Shown here piece after piece: positions 1-7,695 of a DNA stretch of 64,000 nt. How positions within the stretch are numbered: the first letter of the stretch is position 1; each line of letters starts with the position of its first letter. Where the stretch lies: the NCBI GenBank assembly GCA_039811225.1, contig JBDHYG010000010.1:1-64000 (forward strand), given 5' to 3'. The position numbers and the translations under genes were made by a program. This DNA is from JAFDXJ01 sp039811225. GTDB lineage: Bacteria; Bacteroidota; Bacteroidia; Chitinophagales; Chitinophagaceae. The notes beneath the pieces are model-generated. The model was given only the letters and a program-made list of their open reading frames with translations, was not told the DNA's origin and made no database searches.

Positions 1-98
1 AAACGGGGGTTTTTCTTGTTGATCACATACAACCGGCCTTTCCTGCGAACGATCTTGCAGTCTGCACTACGCTTTTTAATGGATGCCCTGACTTTCAT
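1..98 (-). CDS. rpmJ: 50S ribosomal protein L36 (3' end outside window)
   Basis: Read on the minus strand from the ATG at 98-96, the translation begins MKVRASIKKRSADCKIVRRK and runs to the window edge after 32 codons without a stop. This is the highly basic start of bacterial L36, a 38-residue zinc-binding-type protein of the large subunit in this phylum. It lies 68 bp downstream of infA, the usual infA-rpmJ order, so rpsM, rpsK, rpsD and so on probably follow to the left. The gene is too short and too truncated to be found by a length cut-off. The last few codons are not in the window. Confidence 0.95.
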   Translation of the reverse strand, partial: MKVRASIKKRSADCKIVRRKGRLYVINKKNPR

Positions 99-166
99 AA
101 TTTCAAGTTTGTTACAGGTAAAACCTGTGATTGATAAAAAATTCGATATACCAAAACCGGTAACAA

Positions 167-385
167 TTATTTATACCGGAAAATTATTCTTCCCCTGCTT
201 AAATCATATGGGCTCATTTCCACACCTACCTTGTCACCGGGCAGAATCCGGATATAATTCATCCTCATTTTCCCGGAGATGGTAGCCAATATTTCATGGC
301 CATTTTCCAATTTCACCCGGAACATCGCATTGCTCAAGGCTTCCAGGATTACACCATCTTGTTTAATGAGGGGCTGTTTCGACAT
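167..385 (-). CDS. infA: Translation initiation factor IF-1
   Basis: The 72-residue product has the full length and sequence of IF-1: a single S1/OB-fold domain with the conserved stretch SNAMFRVKLENGHEI, then ISGKMRMNYIRILPGDKV and the C-terminal YDLSRGRI. IF-1 binds the A site of the 30S subunit during initiation. The gene is followed by rpmJ. In most Bacteroidota secY and map precede infA, but here the upstream neighbour is an unrelated exported protein, so infA appears to head its transcript. A -7-like TATCTTTG lies 16 bp before the start codon. Confidence 0.97.
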   Translation of the reverse strand: MSKQPLIKQDGVILEALSNAMFRVKLENGHEILATISGKMRMNYIRILPGDKVGVEMSPYDLSRGRIIFRYK

Positions 386-401
386 ATAATTTTTGGGAGC
401 G

Positions 402-409
402 CAAAGATA
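402..409 (-). promoter_or_regulatory. -7 promoter element of infA-rpmJ operon
   Basis: Minus-strand TATCTTTG matches the Bacteroidota -7 consensus TAnnTTTG and sits in the 113-bp gap between infA and the next gene upstream. No clear -33 TTTG is present at the usual 18-20 bp distance, so the call rests on the -7 motif and its position. Confidence 0.6.
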
Positions 410-498
410 GGTGCTTGCAATGGAAAAGAAAAATTTAACAGAAACTTTTCGCGGCTTTCTGTAAAAAGATGGTCAAAAATTGTGTTTTCCTTGTGAAA

Positions 499-999
499 TC
501 AGGGAAATTTCTTTTGAATATAGGCTTCCTGTTCTGCCGCTGGCAGGTGGATTAGCTTTTCCATTTCCTTATTTTTTTTAATGGCTATCCCTCTTTTATA
601 AACATCCATCATGGCATAAATACCGGCCCGATAAGCAGCCTGGTCAGTATAAGCGGCCGGATTTTGCGTATAATTCCGGGCATAGCCTGCTAAAAAAATA
701 TTGAGTAGCTGAACGTTTCGGTTATATAATTTGGTAACTGCATCTGAAATATCAACCGTAAATTCCGGTGTTCCACTGATCCATTTCCACAAAAAGGCAT
801 TGGCTTTTTTACGTTGATCGGAGTCTTTATCCAATGGGGATTGAATAAGCCAGTTGGCAACTTCTTCCACTAAGGGTTGAATCTTCGCAAAATCCTGTGT
901 GGTCGTCAATTCTATTTCATCAGGAATTTCCGGCATTTGCTGTGCCTGTAACACAGATAGAGATAAGAGCAGTGAGCAAAATAGCAACAGGCTTTTCAT
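499..999 (-). CDS. Exported hypothetical protein (166 aa)
   Basis: I do not recognise the family. The product starts with a clear Sec signal peptide (MKSLLLFCSLLLSLSVLQAQ, cleavage near residue 19-20). The mature part of about 145 residues is rich in helix formers and Gln/Lys/Ala and has no visible catalytic motif; residues 55-75 include two Trp in a KANAFLWKWISG segment. No transmembrane helix follows the signal, so it is probably periplasmic. It is a single gene with its own -7-like element 4 bp before the ATG, and it separates infA from the rest of the chromosome to the right. Confidence 0.8.
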   Translation of the reverse strand: MKSLLLFCSLLLSLSVLQAQQMPEIPDEIELTTTQDFAKIQPLVEEVANWLIQSPLDKDSDQRKKANAFLWKWISGTPEFTVDISDAVTKLYNRNVQLLNIFLAGYARNYTQNPAAYTDQAAYRAGIYAMMDVYKRGIAIKKNKEMEKLIHLPAAEQEAYIQKKFP

Positions 1000-1003
1000 A
1001 ATA

Positions 1004-1011
1004 CAAATCTA
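1004..1011 (-). promoter_or_regulatory. -7 promoter element of the exported hypothetical gene
   Basis: Minus-strand TAGATTTG fits TAnnTTTG and ends only 4 bp before the ATG at 999, predicting a transcript with almost no 5' leader. Confidence 0.5.
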
Positions 1012-1158
1012 TGAAAACATTGAAAGGAAAGAAATAATTAAGATAAAGGTGTATGTAAACGAAACGAAAAGTACGGCTACTCCTGTATGTTTTGCCACAA
1101 TGAATTGTCATTGGAAAGTAGAATTTACCCAAAGGAATTTACTTTTTATCATATACAT

Positions 1159-1188
1159 TTTGTACCTGGAAGTTTAATATTAAGTTTG
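1159..1188 (+). promoter_or_regulatory. Promoter of the DUF2269 gene
   Basis: TTTG at 1159-1162 and TAAGTTTG at 1181-1188 are separated by 18 bp, a good match to the Bacteroidota -33/-7 promoter. The predicted transcription start near 1195 lies inside the longest open frame (from 1087), which supports the internal ATG at 1225 as the true start. Confidence 0.65.
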
Positions 1189-1224
1189 CATGCCTGGATG
1201 CTACCAGGCTTTTGGATTAGCATT

Positions 1225-1677
1225 ATGACATTTTATAGTTTTCTTCTACTGGTGCATGTTTTTTCCGCAATATTGGGACTGGGACCGGGTTTTGTGATGA
1301 TCTATATTGTCACACGTGCAACAACGATGACGGAACTCCGGCATGCCTATTTAATCCGAAACAGGATCCACGTATTTGTTATGGTGGGTGGTACGCTTTT
1401 GCTGCTGACCGGCATCGCTATGGGCAGCATACACACGTATTTATTTCAGGCCGGCTGGTATATCACCAGCCTAGTATTGTTTGTAGTGGCGCTTACTTTT
1501 GGGCCTGTGGTTTTGTCGCCCCGCTCAAAACCAATAAAAGCTTTATTGAAAACCCACCAGGGAGAAGAAATTCCGGAAGCTTATTACCAAATGGCCAAAA
1601 GATTATTCTTCTTTGAACGCATCGAGAACCTGATTTTTCTTACCATCATTGTTCTCATGATCCTGAAACCATTTTGA
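1225..1677 (+). CDS. DUF2269-family integral membrane protein
   Basis: The start is taken at the ATG at 1225 rather than 1087, because a promoter lies at 1159-1188 and the protein is similar to DUF2269 proteins only from MTFYSFLLLVHVFSAILGLG onward. The resulting 150-residue protein has about four hydrophobic helices (residues 2-28, 50-70, 78-98, 130-148) and the family-typical HVFSAILGLGPGF segment in helix 1. DUF2269 proteins are small inner-membrane proteins of unknown function. No operon partner: the next gene is convergent. Function cannot be stated further. Confidence 0.75.
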   Translation: MTFYSFLLLVHVFSAILGLGPGFVMIYIVTRATTMTELRHAYLIRNRIHVFVMVGGTLLLLTGIAMGSIHTYLFQAGWYITSLVLFVVALTFGPVVLSPRSKPIKALLKTHQGEEIPEAYYQMAKRLFFFERIENLIFLTIIVLMILKPF

Positions 1678-1787
1678 CCTGCAATATAGTGTGCTTGCGG
1701 CTTTCAAGACTATCATCCAGGTGTTTATTTCCTGGAAAATAAAATGTGCCGGTGTTGGCCGGCACTTCCCTGCTTCGTATGATTGGT

Positions 1788-2231
1788 TTAGATCGTTACC
1801 TGTGCAGCATCTTTTCCTGAAGCAGGAACTATTTCCCTGTCGTATTGCAGTATCATTTTGCTGCCCCTGTCTTTATACGTTACCAGGTAGTTCACTATGA
1901 TACGGTCTTTTGTTGTTGCGGTCACCGGCAAAGGAATATCCTTTGACAAAAATTCTGCTACTCCCGCATGTTGTTGCAAGCTGATATTGCTAAACTGATT
2001 TTCCCACAATACTTCCTGCTTATTTCCATTCCATTTGATAATGCGTACCTGTACATCGGCCAGGGCATGAGCATAAACGGGTGAAGCATATCGCTGCTCT
2101 GAACCAAGCCCGATATGAATGGTCTGAACGGTTTTTTGTTCTGCCTTGAAATTATGTTTCACTTTCGGTTGGAAAAACATTCCGGAAAAGAAGATGGTGG
2201 CCAACCCTGCGAATATTATACTGTGTTTCAT
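1788..2231 (-). CDS. Exported hypothetical protein (147 aa)
   Basis: Not recognised. The N-terminus (MKHSIIFAGLATIFFSGMFF) is a signal peptide or membrane anchor. The remaining ~125 residues look beta-rich, alternating hydrophobic and polar residues (for example VQTIHIGLGSEQRY and DRIIVNYLVTYKD), as in small periplasmic beta-sandwich proteins. No cysteine or catalytic motif is seen. It is monocistronic, convergent with the DUF2269 gene, with its own promoter element at 2270-2277. Confidence 0.75.
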   Translation of the reverse strand: MKHSIIFAGLATIFFSGMFFQPKVKHNFKAEQKTVQTIHIGLGSEQRYASPVYAHALADVQVRIIKWNGNKQEVLWENQFSNISLQQHAGVAEFLSKDIPLPVTATTKDRIIVNYLVTYKDRGSKMILQYDREIVPASGKDAAQVTI

Positions 2232-2269
2232 AAAATTTATTTTAGTACTTGTTTTTAATAATTACAGTA

Positions 2270-2277
2270 CAAAAGTA
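2270..2277 (-). promoter_or_regulatory. -7 promoter element of the 147-aa exported protein
   Basis: Minus-strand TACTTTTG matches TAnnTTTG, 38 bp before the ATG at 2231. Confidence 0.5.
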
Positions 2278-2380
2278 AGTAGTATGTAATGCATAGTACA
2301 TGTTAATGTGTCCAACGGTAATATTTTGTGATGAACGTATTATTTGTTTCTCGAAAAATGAAAGAAGAGGGTATAAGGCC

Positions 2381-2406
2381 AAAAAAATCCCATGTTTTGC
2401 ATGGGA
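2381..2406 (-). terminator. Intrinsic terminator after grpE-dnaJ
   Basis: On the minus strand the 7-bp stem TCCCATG/CATGGGA with a 5-nt loop is followed by seven T. It lies 33 bp beyond the dnaJ stop codon. Confidence 0.85.
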
Positions 2407-2439
2407 CTTCATCAATTAAATAAGCTGTTTTAGCGAGTG

Positions 2440-3588
2440 CTATGAAAATGCGTCTTTGACTTTATCAAAGAAATTCTTTTCATTTTTATCCGGGTTCGGC
2501 TGAAAATTGGTGCTTTTGCTCAATTGTTCCAGCATTTCTTTTTCTTCTTTCGTCAGGTGTTGGGGGGTCCATACATTCACATGGATCAATTGATCGCCTT
2601 TGGAATAGCTATTTACATCCGGGAAACCCTTTCCTTTCAGCCGGAAGATCTTCCCGCTTTGTGTGCCTGCCGGGATTTTTATTTTAGCCCGGCCATCGAT
2701 AGTGGGTACTTCGAGGTTTGTTCCAAATACTGCATCGGTAAACGTGATGTACAAATCATAAATGACATTCAGGCCATCCCGTTGCAGTTCTTTATGTTGT
2801 TCTTCCTCAATCAAAATAATGAGATCGCCGGCTGCGCCCCCTCTTTCACCGGCATTACCTTTCCCGGACATACTTAGCTGCATGCCTTCCTGGACACCGG
2901 CGGGAATTTGCACTTTTACCATTTCCTCCCCATACACCCTGCCTTCTCCTTTACAGGTAGTACATTTTGCGGTAATGGTTTTTCCATCTCCATTGCAAGT
3001 TGGGCATGTGGTAACCGTTTGCATTTGCCCGAGGAAGGTATTGGTTACTTTGCGTACCTGGCCATTGCCTCCACAGGTTGAACAGGTCTGCAGGCTATTT
3101 TTATCTTTAGCTCCACTGCCATGGCAGGTGGTACAGGAAACATATTTTTTTACCTTAATAGTTTTCGTGGTACCACTGGCTATTTCTTCGTAATTCAGTT
3201 TCAGTTTTATGCGCAGGTTACTGCCCCGTACACCGGCGCCCCGTCGGCTGCTGGCGCGGTTTCCCCCAAAAAAACTTCCGAAAACATCATCACCAAAAAT
3301 GTCCCCAAACTGGCTGAAAATGTCTTCCATGTTTACATTGCCGGCACCCCGGAAACCACCGGCCCCGGAAAAAGCCTGGTGACCAAAACGGTCATAACGC
3401 GCCCGTTTATCAGCATCACTCAACACTTCATAAGCCTCTGCCGCTTCTTTGAATTTTTCTTCCGCTTCTTTATCACCCGGGTTTCGGTCGGGATGATATT
3501 TCATCGCCACTTTGCGATAGGCTTTTTTAATTTCCTCCGCCGTAGACGTTTTTGTCACTTCCAGTATTTCGTAATAATCTCTTTTCAT
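2440..3588 (-). CDS. dnaJ: Molecular chaperone DnaJ (Hsp40)
   Basis: Full-length type I DnaJ (382 aa). The J domain (residues 4-70) carries the HPD motif at 32-34 that stimulates DnaK ATPase. A Gly/Phe-rich linker follows (about 70-120). The zinc-binding domain has all four CxxCxGxG repeats, with Cys pairs at 152/155, 169/172, 195/198 and 209/212. The substrate-binding C-terminal domains follow. It works in the cytoplasm with DnaK and GrpE in folding and disaggregation. grpE lies 48 bp upstream on the same strand, so the two form an operon; dnaK is not in the window. Confidence 0.98.
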   Translation of the reverse strand: MKRDYYEILEVTKTSTAEEIKKAYRKVAMKYHPDRNPGDKEAEEKFKEAAEAYEVLSDADKRARYDRFGHQAFSGAGGFRGAGNVNMEDIFSQFGDIFGDDVFGSFFGGNRASSRRGAGVRGSNLRIKLKLNYEEIASGTTKTIKVKKYVSCTTCHGSGAKDKNSLQTCSTCGGNGQVRKVTNTFLGQMQTVTTCPTCNGDGKTITAKCTTCKGEGRVYGEEMVKVQIPAGVQEGMQLSMSGKGNAGERGGAAGDLIILIEEEQHKELQRDGLNVIYDLYITFTDAVFGTNLEVPTIDGRAKIKIPAGTQSGKIFRLKGKGFPDVNSYSKGDQLIHVNVWTPQHLTKEEKEMLEQLSKSTNFQPNPDKNEKNFFDKVKDAFS

Positions 3589-3636
3589 AACATGATTTTC
3601 TCATAAAGGCAGCCAATAGGCCGACTGGTTTTGGCT

Positions 3637-4284
3637 TTAATTGCCTATCACCACTTTAGCGAAACGAATTATTTTATCATTCAGGTAATAGCCTTTTTGA
3701 ATGACATCCACCACTTTTCCCACCAGGTCTTCAGATGGTGCCGGAATTTGTGTAATGGCTTCTTGGGTTTCTACATCAAATTCGGTATGCAGGCTTTCCA
3801 TAGGCTTTAATCCCTGCGCCTGTAGGATGGACCGCAGTTTATTAAATATCAGGATAATCCCTTCCCGGTGCTTATCTTCTTTACCTTCATCTGGCTTATC
3901 TTCTTTACCTTCATCTGAAAGTAATAATTTTTCAGCCCGGTCACAATCGTCCAATAAATCTAATAAGGGGATAATAACTTTTTTTCCGGCAGTTTGTTCC
4001 AGTTCCAATCTTTCAACAGCTGTCCGACGTTTGTAATTATCAAAATCAGCGTATAAGCGCAGGTATTTTGCTTTTTGCTCTTCCAATGCTGTTTTCAATT
4101 CATCCATGGCACCAGACTGGCTATCTTCCGTCGCCTTGCCTTCCATTTCATCCAATGCTGCAGTTTCGTCAGCCTTTACGGTATTTTCCTCCGTGTTTTC
4201 AGCAAAACCCTGGTGTTTATGTTTATTTCGAGGTTGATTCATGTTATCTTTTATTTGCTCCCATTTAGTCAAAAAATTTGCCAA
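3637..4284 (-). CDS. grpE: Nucleotide exchange factor GrpE
   Basis: The 215-residue product has a charged, low-complexity N-terminal third and the conserved GrpE core from about residue 70 (KYLRLYADFDNYKRRTAVE) through the beta-domain near the C-terminus (DLVGKVVDVIQKGYYLNDKI). GrpE releases ADP from DnaK. The start could also be the Met at residue 15 (ATG at 4242), since residues 1-14 look unlike other GrpE proteins. A 24-bp perfect-unit tandem duplication inside the gene adds an extra EGKEDK unit between the coiled-coil helix and the bundle. Transcribed with dnaJ. Confidence 0.96.
   Translation of the reverse strand: MANFLTKWEQIKDNMNQPRNKHKHQGFAENTEENTVKADETAALDEMEGKATEDSQSGAMDELKTALEEQKAKYLRLYADFDNYKRRTAVERLELEQTAGKKVIIPLLDLLDDCDRAEKLLLSDEGKEDKPDEGKEDKHREGIILIFNKLRSILQAQGLKPMESLHTEFDVETQEAITQIPAPSEDLVGKVVDVIQKGYYLNDKIIRFAKVVIGN
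3871..3918 (-). repeat. Two-copy 24-bp tandem repeat within grpE
   Basis: Positions 3871-3894 and 3895-3918 are identical over 23 of 24 bases. They encode the residues DEGKEDKP and DEGKEDKH in tandem. The frame is kept, so the protein gains eight charged residues. Confidence 0.9.
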
Positions 4285-4340
4285 GAAGAAAAAAGGAAAA
4301 TTTGACAGTTATATTATATTGCGTACTTATTGATAAATAA

Positions 4341-4348
4341 TAAAGATA
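4341..4348 (-). promoter_or_regulatory. Possible -7 element of grpE-dnaJ
   Basis: Minus-strand TATCTTTA is one base off TAnnTTTG and lies 56 bp before the grpE start. No CIRCE operator was seen in the upstream region, so HrcA control is not supported. Confidence 0.35.
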
Positions 4349-4431
4349 CAAATAAAAATAGCAGGCCGATTTCCCGGTAAAAAGGATAACAAACAGCAAT
4401 CAATTATTTTTACATTTTAAACAATTCAACA

Positions 4432-5661
4432 ATGGCAGCAAAAATCAGTGTGAAAAACCCGGTAGTAGAATTAGATGGCGATGAAATGACCCGGGTCATT
4501 TGGAAATATATCAAAGACAAACTCATTTTACCATACCTGGATCTCGAGATTCGGTATTTTGATCTTAGTATTGAATCAAGGGATGCTACCCATGACCAGG
4601 TAACCATTGATGCCGCACATGCTATTAAAGAAGTGGGTGTAGGAATTAAATGTGCTACCATCACACCGGATGAAGCCCGCGTAAAAGAATTTAACCTGAA
4701 GCAAATGTGGAAAAGCCCGAATGGCACGATCCGGAATATACTGGATGGCACTGTTTTCAGGGAGCCGATTGTATGCGCCAATGTACCCCGATTAGTACCC
4801 AACTGGACCGCGCCGATTTGCATTGGCCGCCATGCATTTGGTGACCAATACCGGGCAACCGATTTTGTTACAAAAGGAAAAGGAAAATTATCCATTCGCT
4901 TTGAAGGGGAAGATGGCCAGGTGCAGGAATTCAATGTGTATGATTTCAAAGGCGATGGGGTGGCATTGGCCATGTATAATACGGATGAAAGTATTAAAGG
5001 TTTTGCGCGTAGTTGTTTCAATACAGCCCTGAGTAAAAAATGGCCACTCTATTTAAGTACAAAAAATACCATCTTAAAAAAATATGATGGCCGTTTCAAA
5101 GATATTTTTGAGGAAATCTATCAACAGGAATTTAAAGCTGAATTTGAAAAAGCCGGTATCACCTATGAGCATCGCCTGATCGATGATATGGTGGCCAGTG
5201 CCTTGAAATGGCATGGCAATTTTGTATGGGCCTGCAAAAACTATGATGGCGATGTACAAAGTGATACCGTAGCACAGGGCTTTGGCAGCCTGGGTTTGAT
5301 GACAAGTACCCTCGTAACACCGGATGGAAAAATTATGGAAGCCGAAGCAGCTCATGGTACGGTAACCCGGCACTACAGGGAATATCAAAAAGGCAATCCC
5401 ACTTCTACGAATCCGATTGCCTCCATTTTTGCATGGACAAGAGGCCTGGAATTCCGGGGTAAATTAGATGGCAATGAAGCGTTGATCCGCTTTTGCCATA
5501 CTTTGGAACAGGTTTGTATCGAAACCGTAGAAAGTGGAAAAATGACCAAAGACCTGGCCGTATGTATCCACGGCAATAAAGTAACACCGGGCAAAGATTA
5601 TTTGAATACAGAAGAATTCCTGGAAGCGCTCAACACGAACCTGCAGGCAAAATTGCAATAG
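4432..5661 (+). CDS. icd: NADP-dependent isocitrate dehydrogenase (eukaryotic-type, class II)
   Basis: A 409-residue enzyme of the homodimeric NADP-IDH class found in animals and many Bacteroidota. It converts isocitrate to 2-oxoglutarate and CO2 with NADPH formation. Diagnostic segments are VELDGDEMTRVIWKYIKDKL at the N-terminus, TITPDEARVKEF, KSPNGTIRNILDGTVFREPI (substrate loop), RHAFGDQYRATDF, the metal-binding LIDDMVASALK, and AEAAHGTVTRHYREYQKG near the cofactor site. Length matches the family. It is a single gene, divergent from grpE-dnaJ, with a short leader and only a weak -7-like TATTTTTA at 4405-4412. Confidence 0.97.
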   Translation: MAAKISVKNPVVELDGDEMTRVIWKYIKDKLILPYLDLEIRYFDLSIESRDATHDQVTIDAAHAIKEVGVGIKCATITPDEARVKEFNLKQMWKSPNGTIRNILDGTVFREPIVCANVPRLVPNWTAPICIGRHAFGDQYRATDFVTKGKGKLSIRFEGEDGQVQEFNVYDFKGDGVALAMYNTDESIKGFARSCFNTALSKKWPLYLSTKNTILKKYDGRFKDIFEEIYQQEFKAEFEKAGITYEHRLIDDMVASALKWHGNFVWACKNYDGDVQSDTVAQGFGSLGLMTSTLVTPDGKIMEAEAAHGTVTRHYREYQKGNPTSTNPIASIFAWTRGLEFRGKLDGNEALIRFCHTLEQVCIETVESGKMTKDLAVCIHGNKVTPGKDYLNTEEFLEALNTNLQAKLQ

Positions 5662-5783
5662 AAAAATTTGCAGGAATTTGTTGCTGAACACCAGCCGTTG
5701 AATTTTATTTTTTTCTTCAACTCATCCTGGGAAAAATAAGTGATACCGCTTTCTGCCTGTAAGCATGCCAGGAAAAATTATAT

Positions 5784-5791
5784 CATCTTTG
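5784..5791 (+). promoter_or_regulatory. Possible -7 element of dinB
   Basis: CATCTTTG is one base off TAnnTTTG and ends 9 bp before the dinB ATG. No LexA-like box was identified. Confidence 0.35.
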
Positions 5792-5800
5792 TTGTAGAAA

Positions 5801-6961
5801 ATGGCTACACCTCAGCGCTATATTGCCCATTTTGACCTGGATTCATTTTTTGTAAGCGTGGAAATCCGCAACAATCCTACCTTACAGGGGAAACCCGTTT
5901 TGGTTGGGGGGAAAGAAGGCCGTGGCGTAGTAGCTGCCTGCAGCTACGAAGCCCGGAAATTTGGTATCCATTCTGCCATGCCTATGAAGCAGGCTATGCT
6001 TCTTTGCCCACAGGCGATCGTATGCCCGGGTGATTATACGGCTTACTCTAAATTTTCAAAATGGGTGACAGATATTATCCTTGCCAAAGCTCCGGTAGTG
6101 GAAAAAGCGAGTATTGATGAATTCTATCTTGACCTTACCGGGATGGATCGTTTTTTTCATGTCCGGGACTGGACAGTGGCTTTGCGCAATGAAATCATGG
6201 ATGCTACCGGGCTGCCTAATTCTTTTGGCCTCGCTTCCAATAAAATGCTGGCTAAAATGGCTACCAATGAAGCAAAGCCAAATGGGTATTTAGTCGTGCA
6301 ACCCGGTAAAGAAAAAGCTTTCCTGGCACCACTCGAAATCGCCAAAATCCCCGGTGTGGGGAAGCATACCGCAGAAGTTTTAAAATCAGCCGGCCTGGTT
6401 TTTATCCGTGACCTGCAACAACAAAGTGAAGAAGAAATGGAAGACCTGATGGGCAAAATGGGTATAGATCTTTGGCACGCCGCACAAGGCTTCCATGAGG
6501 GGGAAGTGAAACAGCATCGGGAAGCAAAATCTATTTCTACAGAAAACACTTTTTCAGAAAATACCGAAGACATTTCTTTCCTGCAGGGGGAACTGGTGCG
6601 CATGGCAGAGAAACTGTGTTTTCAACTCCGCCGGAAAAAAATGATGGCTTCCTGTATTGCTGTAAAAATCAGGTATGCCAATTTTGAAACCACGACCATG
6701 CAATCCGCCGTGGCTGCCACCTGCCGCGATGATGAAGTTATCCCCGTGGTGCTTCAAATTTTTCAGAAACATTATCGCAGGCGAAACCCCGTACGGTTAA
6801 TCGGGGTGCGGTTATCTAATCTTCAACCATTATCCCGCCGTGCCACGTTATTCGATGATGGCCTCAAAGGCGCTGCTTTATATGGTGCGATTGATTCCGT
6901 GAAAAACAGGTATGGCGCAGGTGCCCTGCAAAAGGCCCGCACCCTGCGGAAAGAAAAATAA
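5801..6961 (+). CDS. dinB: DNA polymerase IV (Y-family, translesion)
   Basis: The 386-residue protein shows the Y-family palm signatures: FDLDSFFVSVE with catalytic D12, and SIDEFYLDLT with D106 and E107. The helix-hairpin-helix thumb IPGVGKHTAEVLKSAG follows, then the little-finger domain to the C-terminus. It lacks a recognisable beta-clamp pentapeptide at the extreme C-terminus as far as I can judge. It replicates past damaged bases with low fidelity. It is a single gene, convergent with the RluA-type gene with only 3 bp between the stop codons, so transcription of the pair must meet. Confidence 0.96.
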   Translation: MATPQRYIAHFDLDSFFVSVEIRNNPTLQGKPVLVGGKEGRGVVAACSYEARKFGIHSAMPMKQAMLLCPQAIVCPGDYTAYSKFSKWVTDIILAKAPVVEKASIDEFYLDLTGMDRFFHVRDWTVALRNEIMDATGLPNSFGLASNKMLAKMATNEAKPNGYLVVQPGKEKAFLAPLEIAKIPGVGKHTAEVLKSAGLVFIRDLQQQSEEEMEDLMGKMGIDLWHAAQGFHEGEVKQHREAKSISTENTFSENTEDISFLQGELVRMAEKLCFQLRRKKMMASCIAVKIRYANFETTTMQSAVAATCRDDEVIPVVLQIFQKHYRRRNPVRLIGVRLSNLQPLSRRATLFDDGLKGAALYGAIDSVKNRYGAGALQKARTLRKEK

Positions 6962-6964
6962 TTT

Positions 6965-7684
6965 TCAGGAATTCCATTTCCGCAATTGCTGCAGTGTGGC
7001 TTTTAAATCTTTGGGCAGGGGCGCTTCAAAAATCATTTCCCGTTTGTCCCAGGTGAAAATAATTTTTGCTGCATGCAGGGCCAGCCGGGAAAGAATGGGT
7101 TGTTCCATTTCTTCCTTTTTAGCTAAGTGAAAATTTTTTTTCAACGAAGAAATATACAAAGCCTTATCCGCGCCATATAATTTATCTGCCACAATCGGGT
7201 GGCCTATATGCGCGCTATGTACCCGTACCTGGTGCGTGCGGCCGGTATGTATCTGGTACGACAACCAGGAAAAGGAACGGAATTTTTCCAGGCACCAATA
7301 ATCCGTGTGGGCGGCTTTCCCTTTGGCATGCACACACATGCTGCCATTTTTCGCGGGATGCTCCATGATGGCTTCGTGAATAGAGCCGGCTGTTTCCAGT
7401 ACCGGGCCATGTACAAGTCCCAGGTAAAATTTTTGTATGCTTCTTTTTTCAAACAGGGTGGATAATTGCAAATGGGCCGTTTCATTTTTGGCAAACAAGA
7501 TGATACCACTGGTTTCTTTATCCAGGCGGTGCACGGTAAAAACCTGCCCGTATTTTTCCAGGAGCATATCCTTCAGGGAAATTTGTGTTTGCATCCTGTC
7601 GGGGATACTCAATAATCCAGCGGGTTTATTCAACACCAGGAAATCATCGTTTTCAAAAATGATATCAGGATTTTTTTTCTGCAT
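6965..7684 (-). CDS. RluA-family pseudouridine synthase
   Basis: A 239-residue stand-alone catalytic domain of the RluA/RluC/RluD family, without an N-terminal S4 domain. The active-site motif HRLDKETSGIILFAKN is present, with the catalytic Asp at 55; YQIHTGRTHQVRVH and GHPIVADKLYGA are the other family blocks. It isomerises uridine to pseudouridine in rRNA or tRNA; the target position cannot be read from sequence. It is the third gene of an operon: 11 bp downstream of the RluB-type gene, itself 17 bp downstream of rlmN. Confidence 0.93.
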   Translation of the reverse strand: MQKKNPDIIFENDDFLVLNKPAGLLSIPDRMQTQISLKDMLLEKYGQVFTVHRLDKETSGIILFAKNETAHLQLSTLFEKRSIQKFYLGLVHGPVLETAGSIHEAIMEHPAKNGSMCVHAKGKAAHTDYWCLEKFRSFSWLSYQIHTGRTHQVRVHSAHIGHPIVADKLYGADKALYISSLKKNFHLAKKEEMEQPILSRLALHAAKIIFTWDKREMIFEAPLPKDLKATLQQLRKWNS

Positions 7685-7695
7685 GGAAATTTTTC

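Noticed and set aside
4349..4431. CIRCE heat-shock operator before grpE
   Set aside because: No TTAGCACTC-type inverted repeat is present in the grpE-icd gap.
4410..5021. 203-aa open frame antisense to icd
   Set aside because: It lies inside the strongly conserved icd gene on the opposite strand, has no promoter and no recognisable product; it reflects codon bias of icd.
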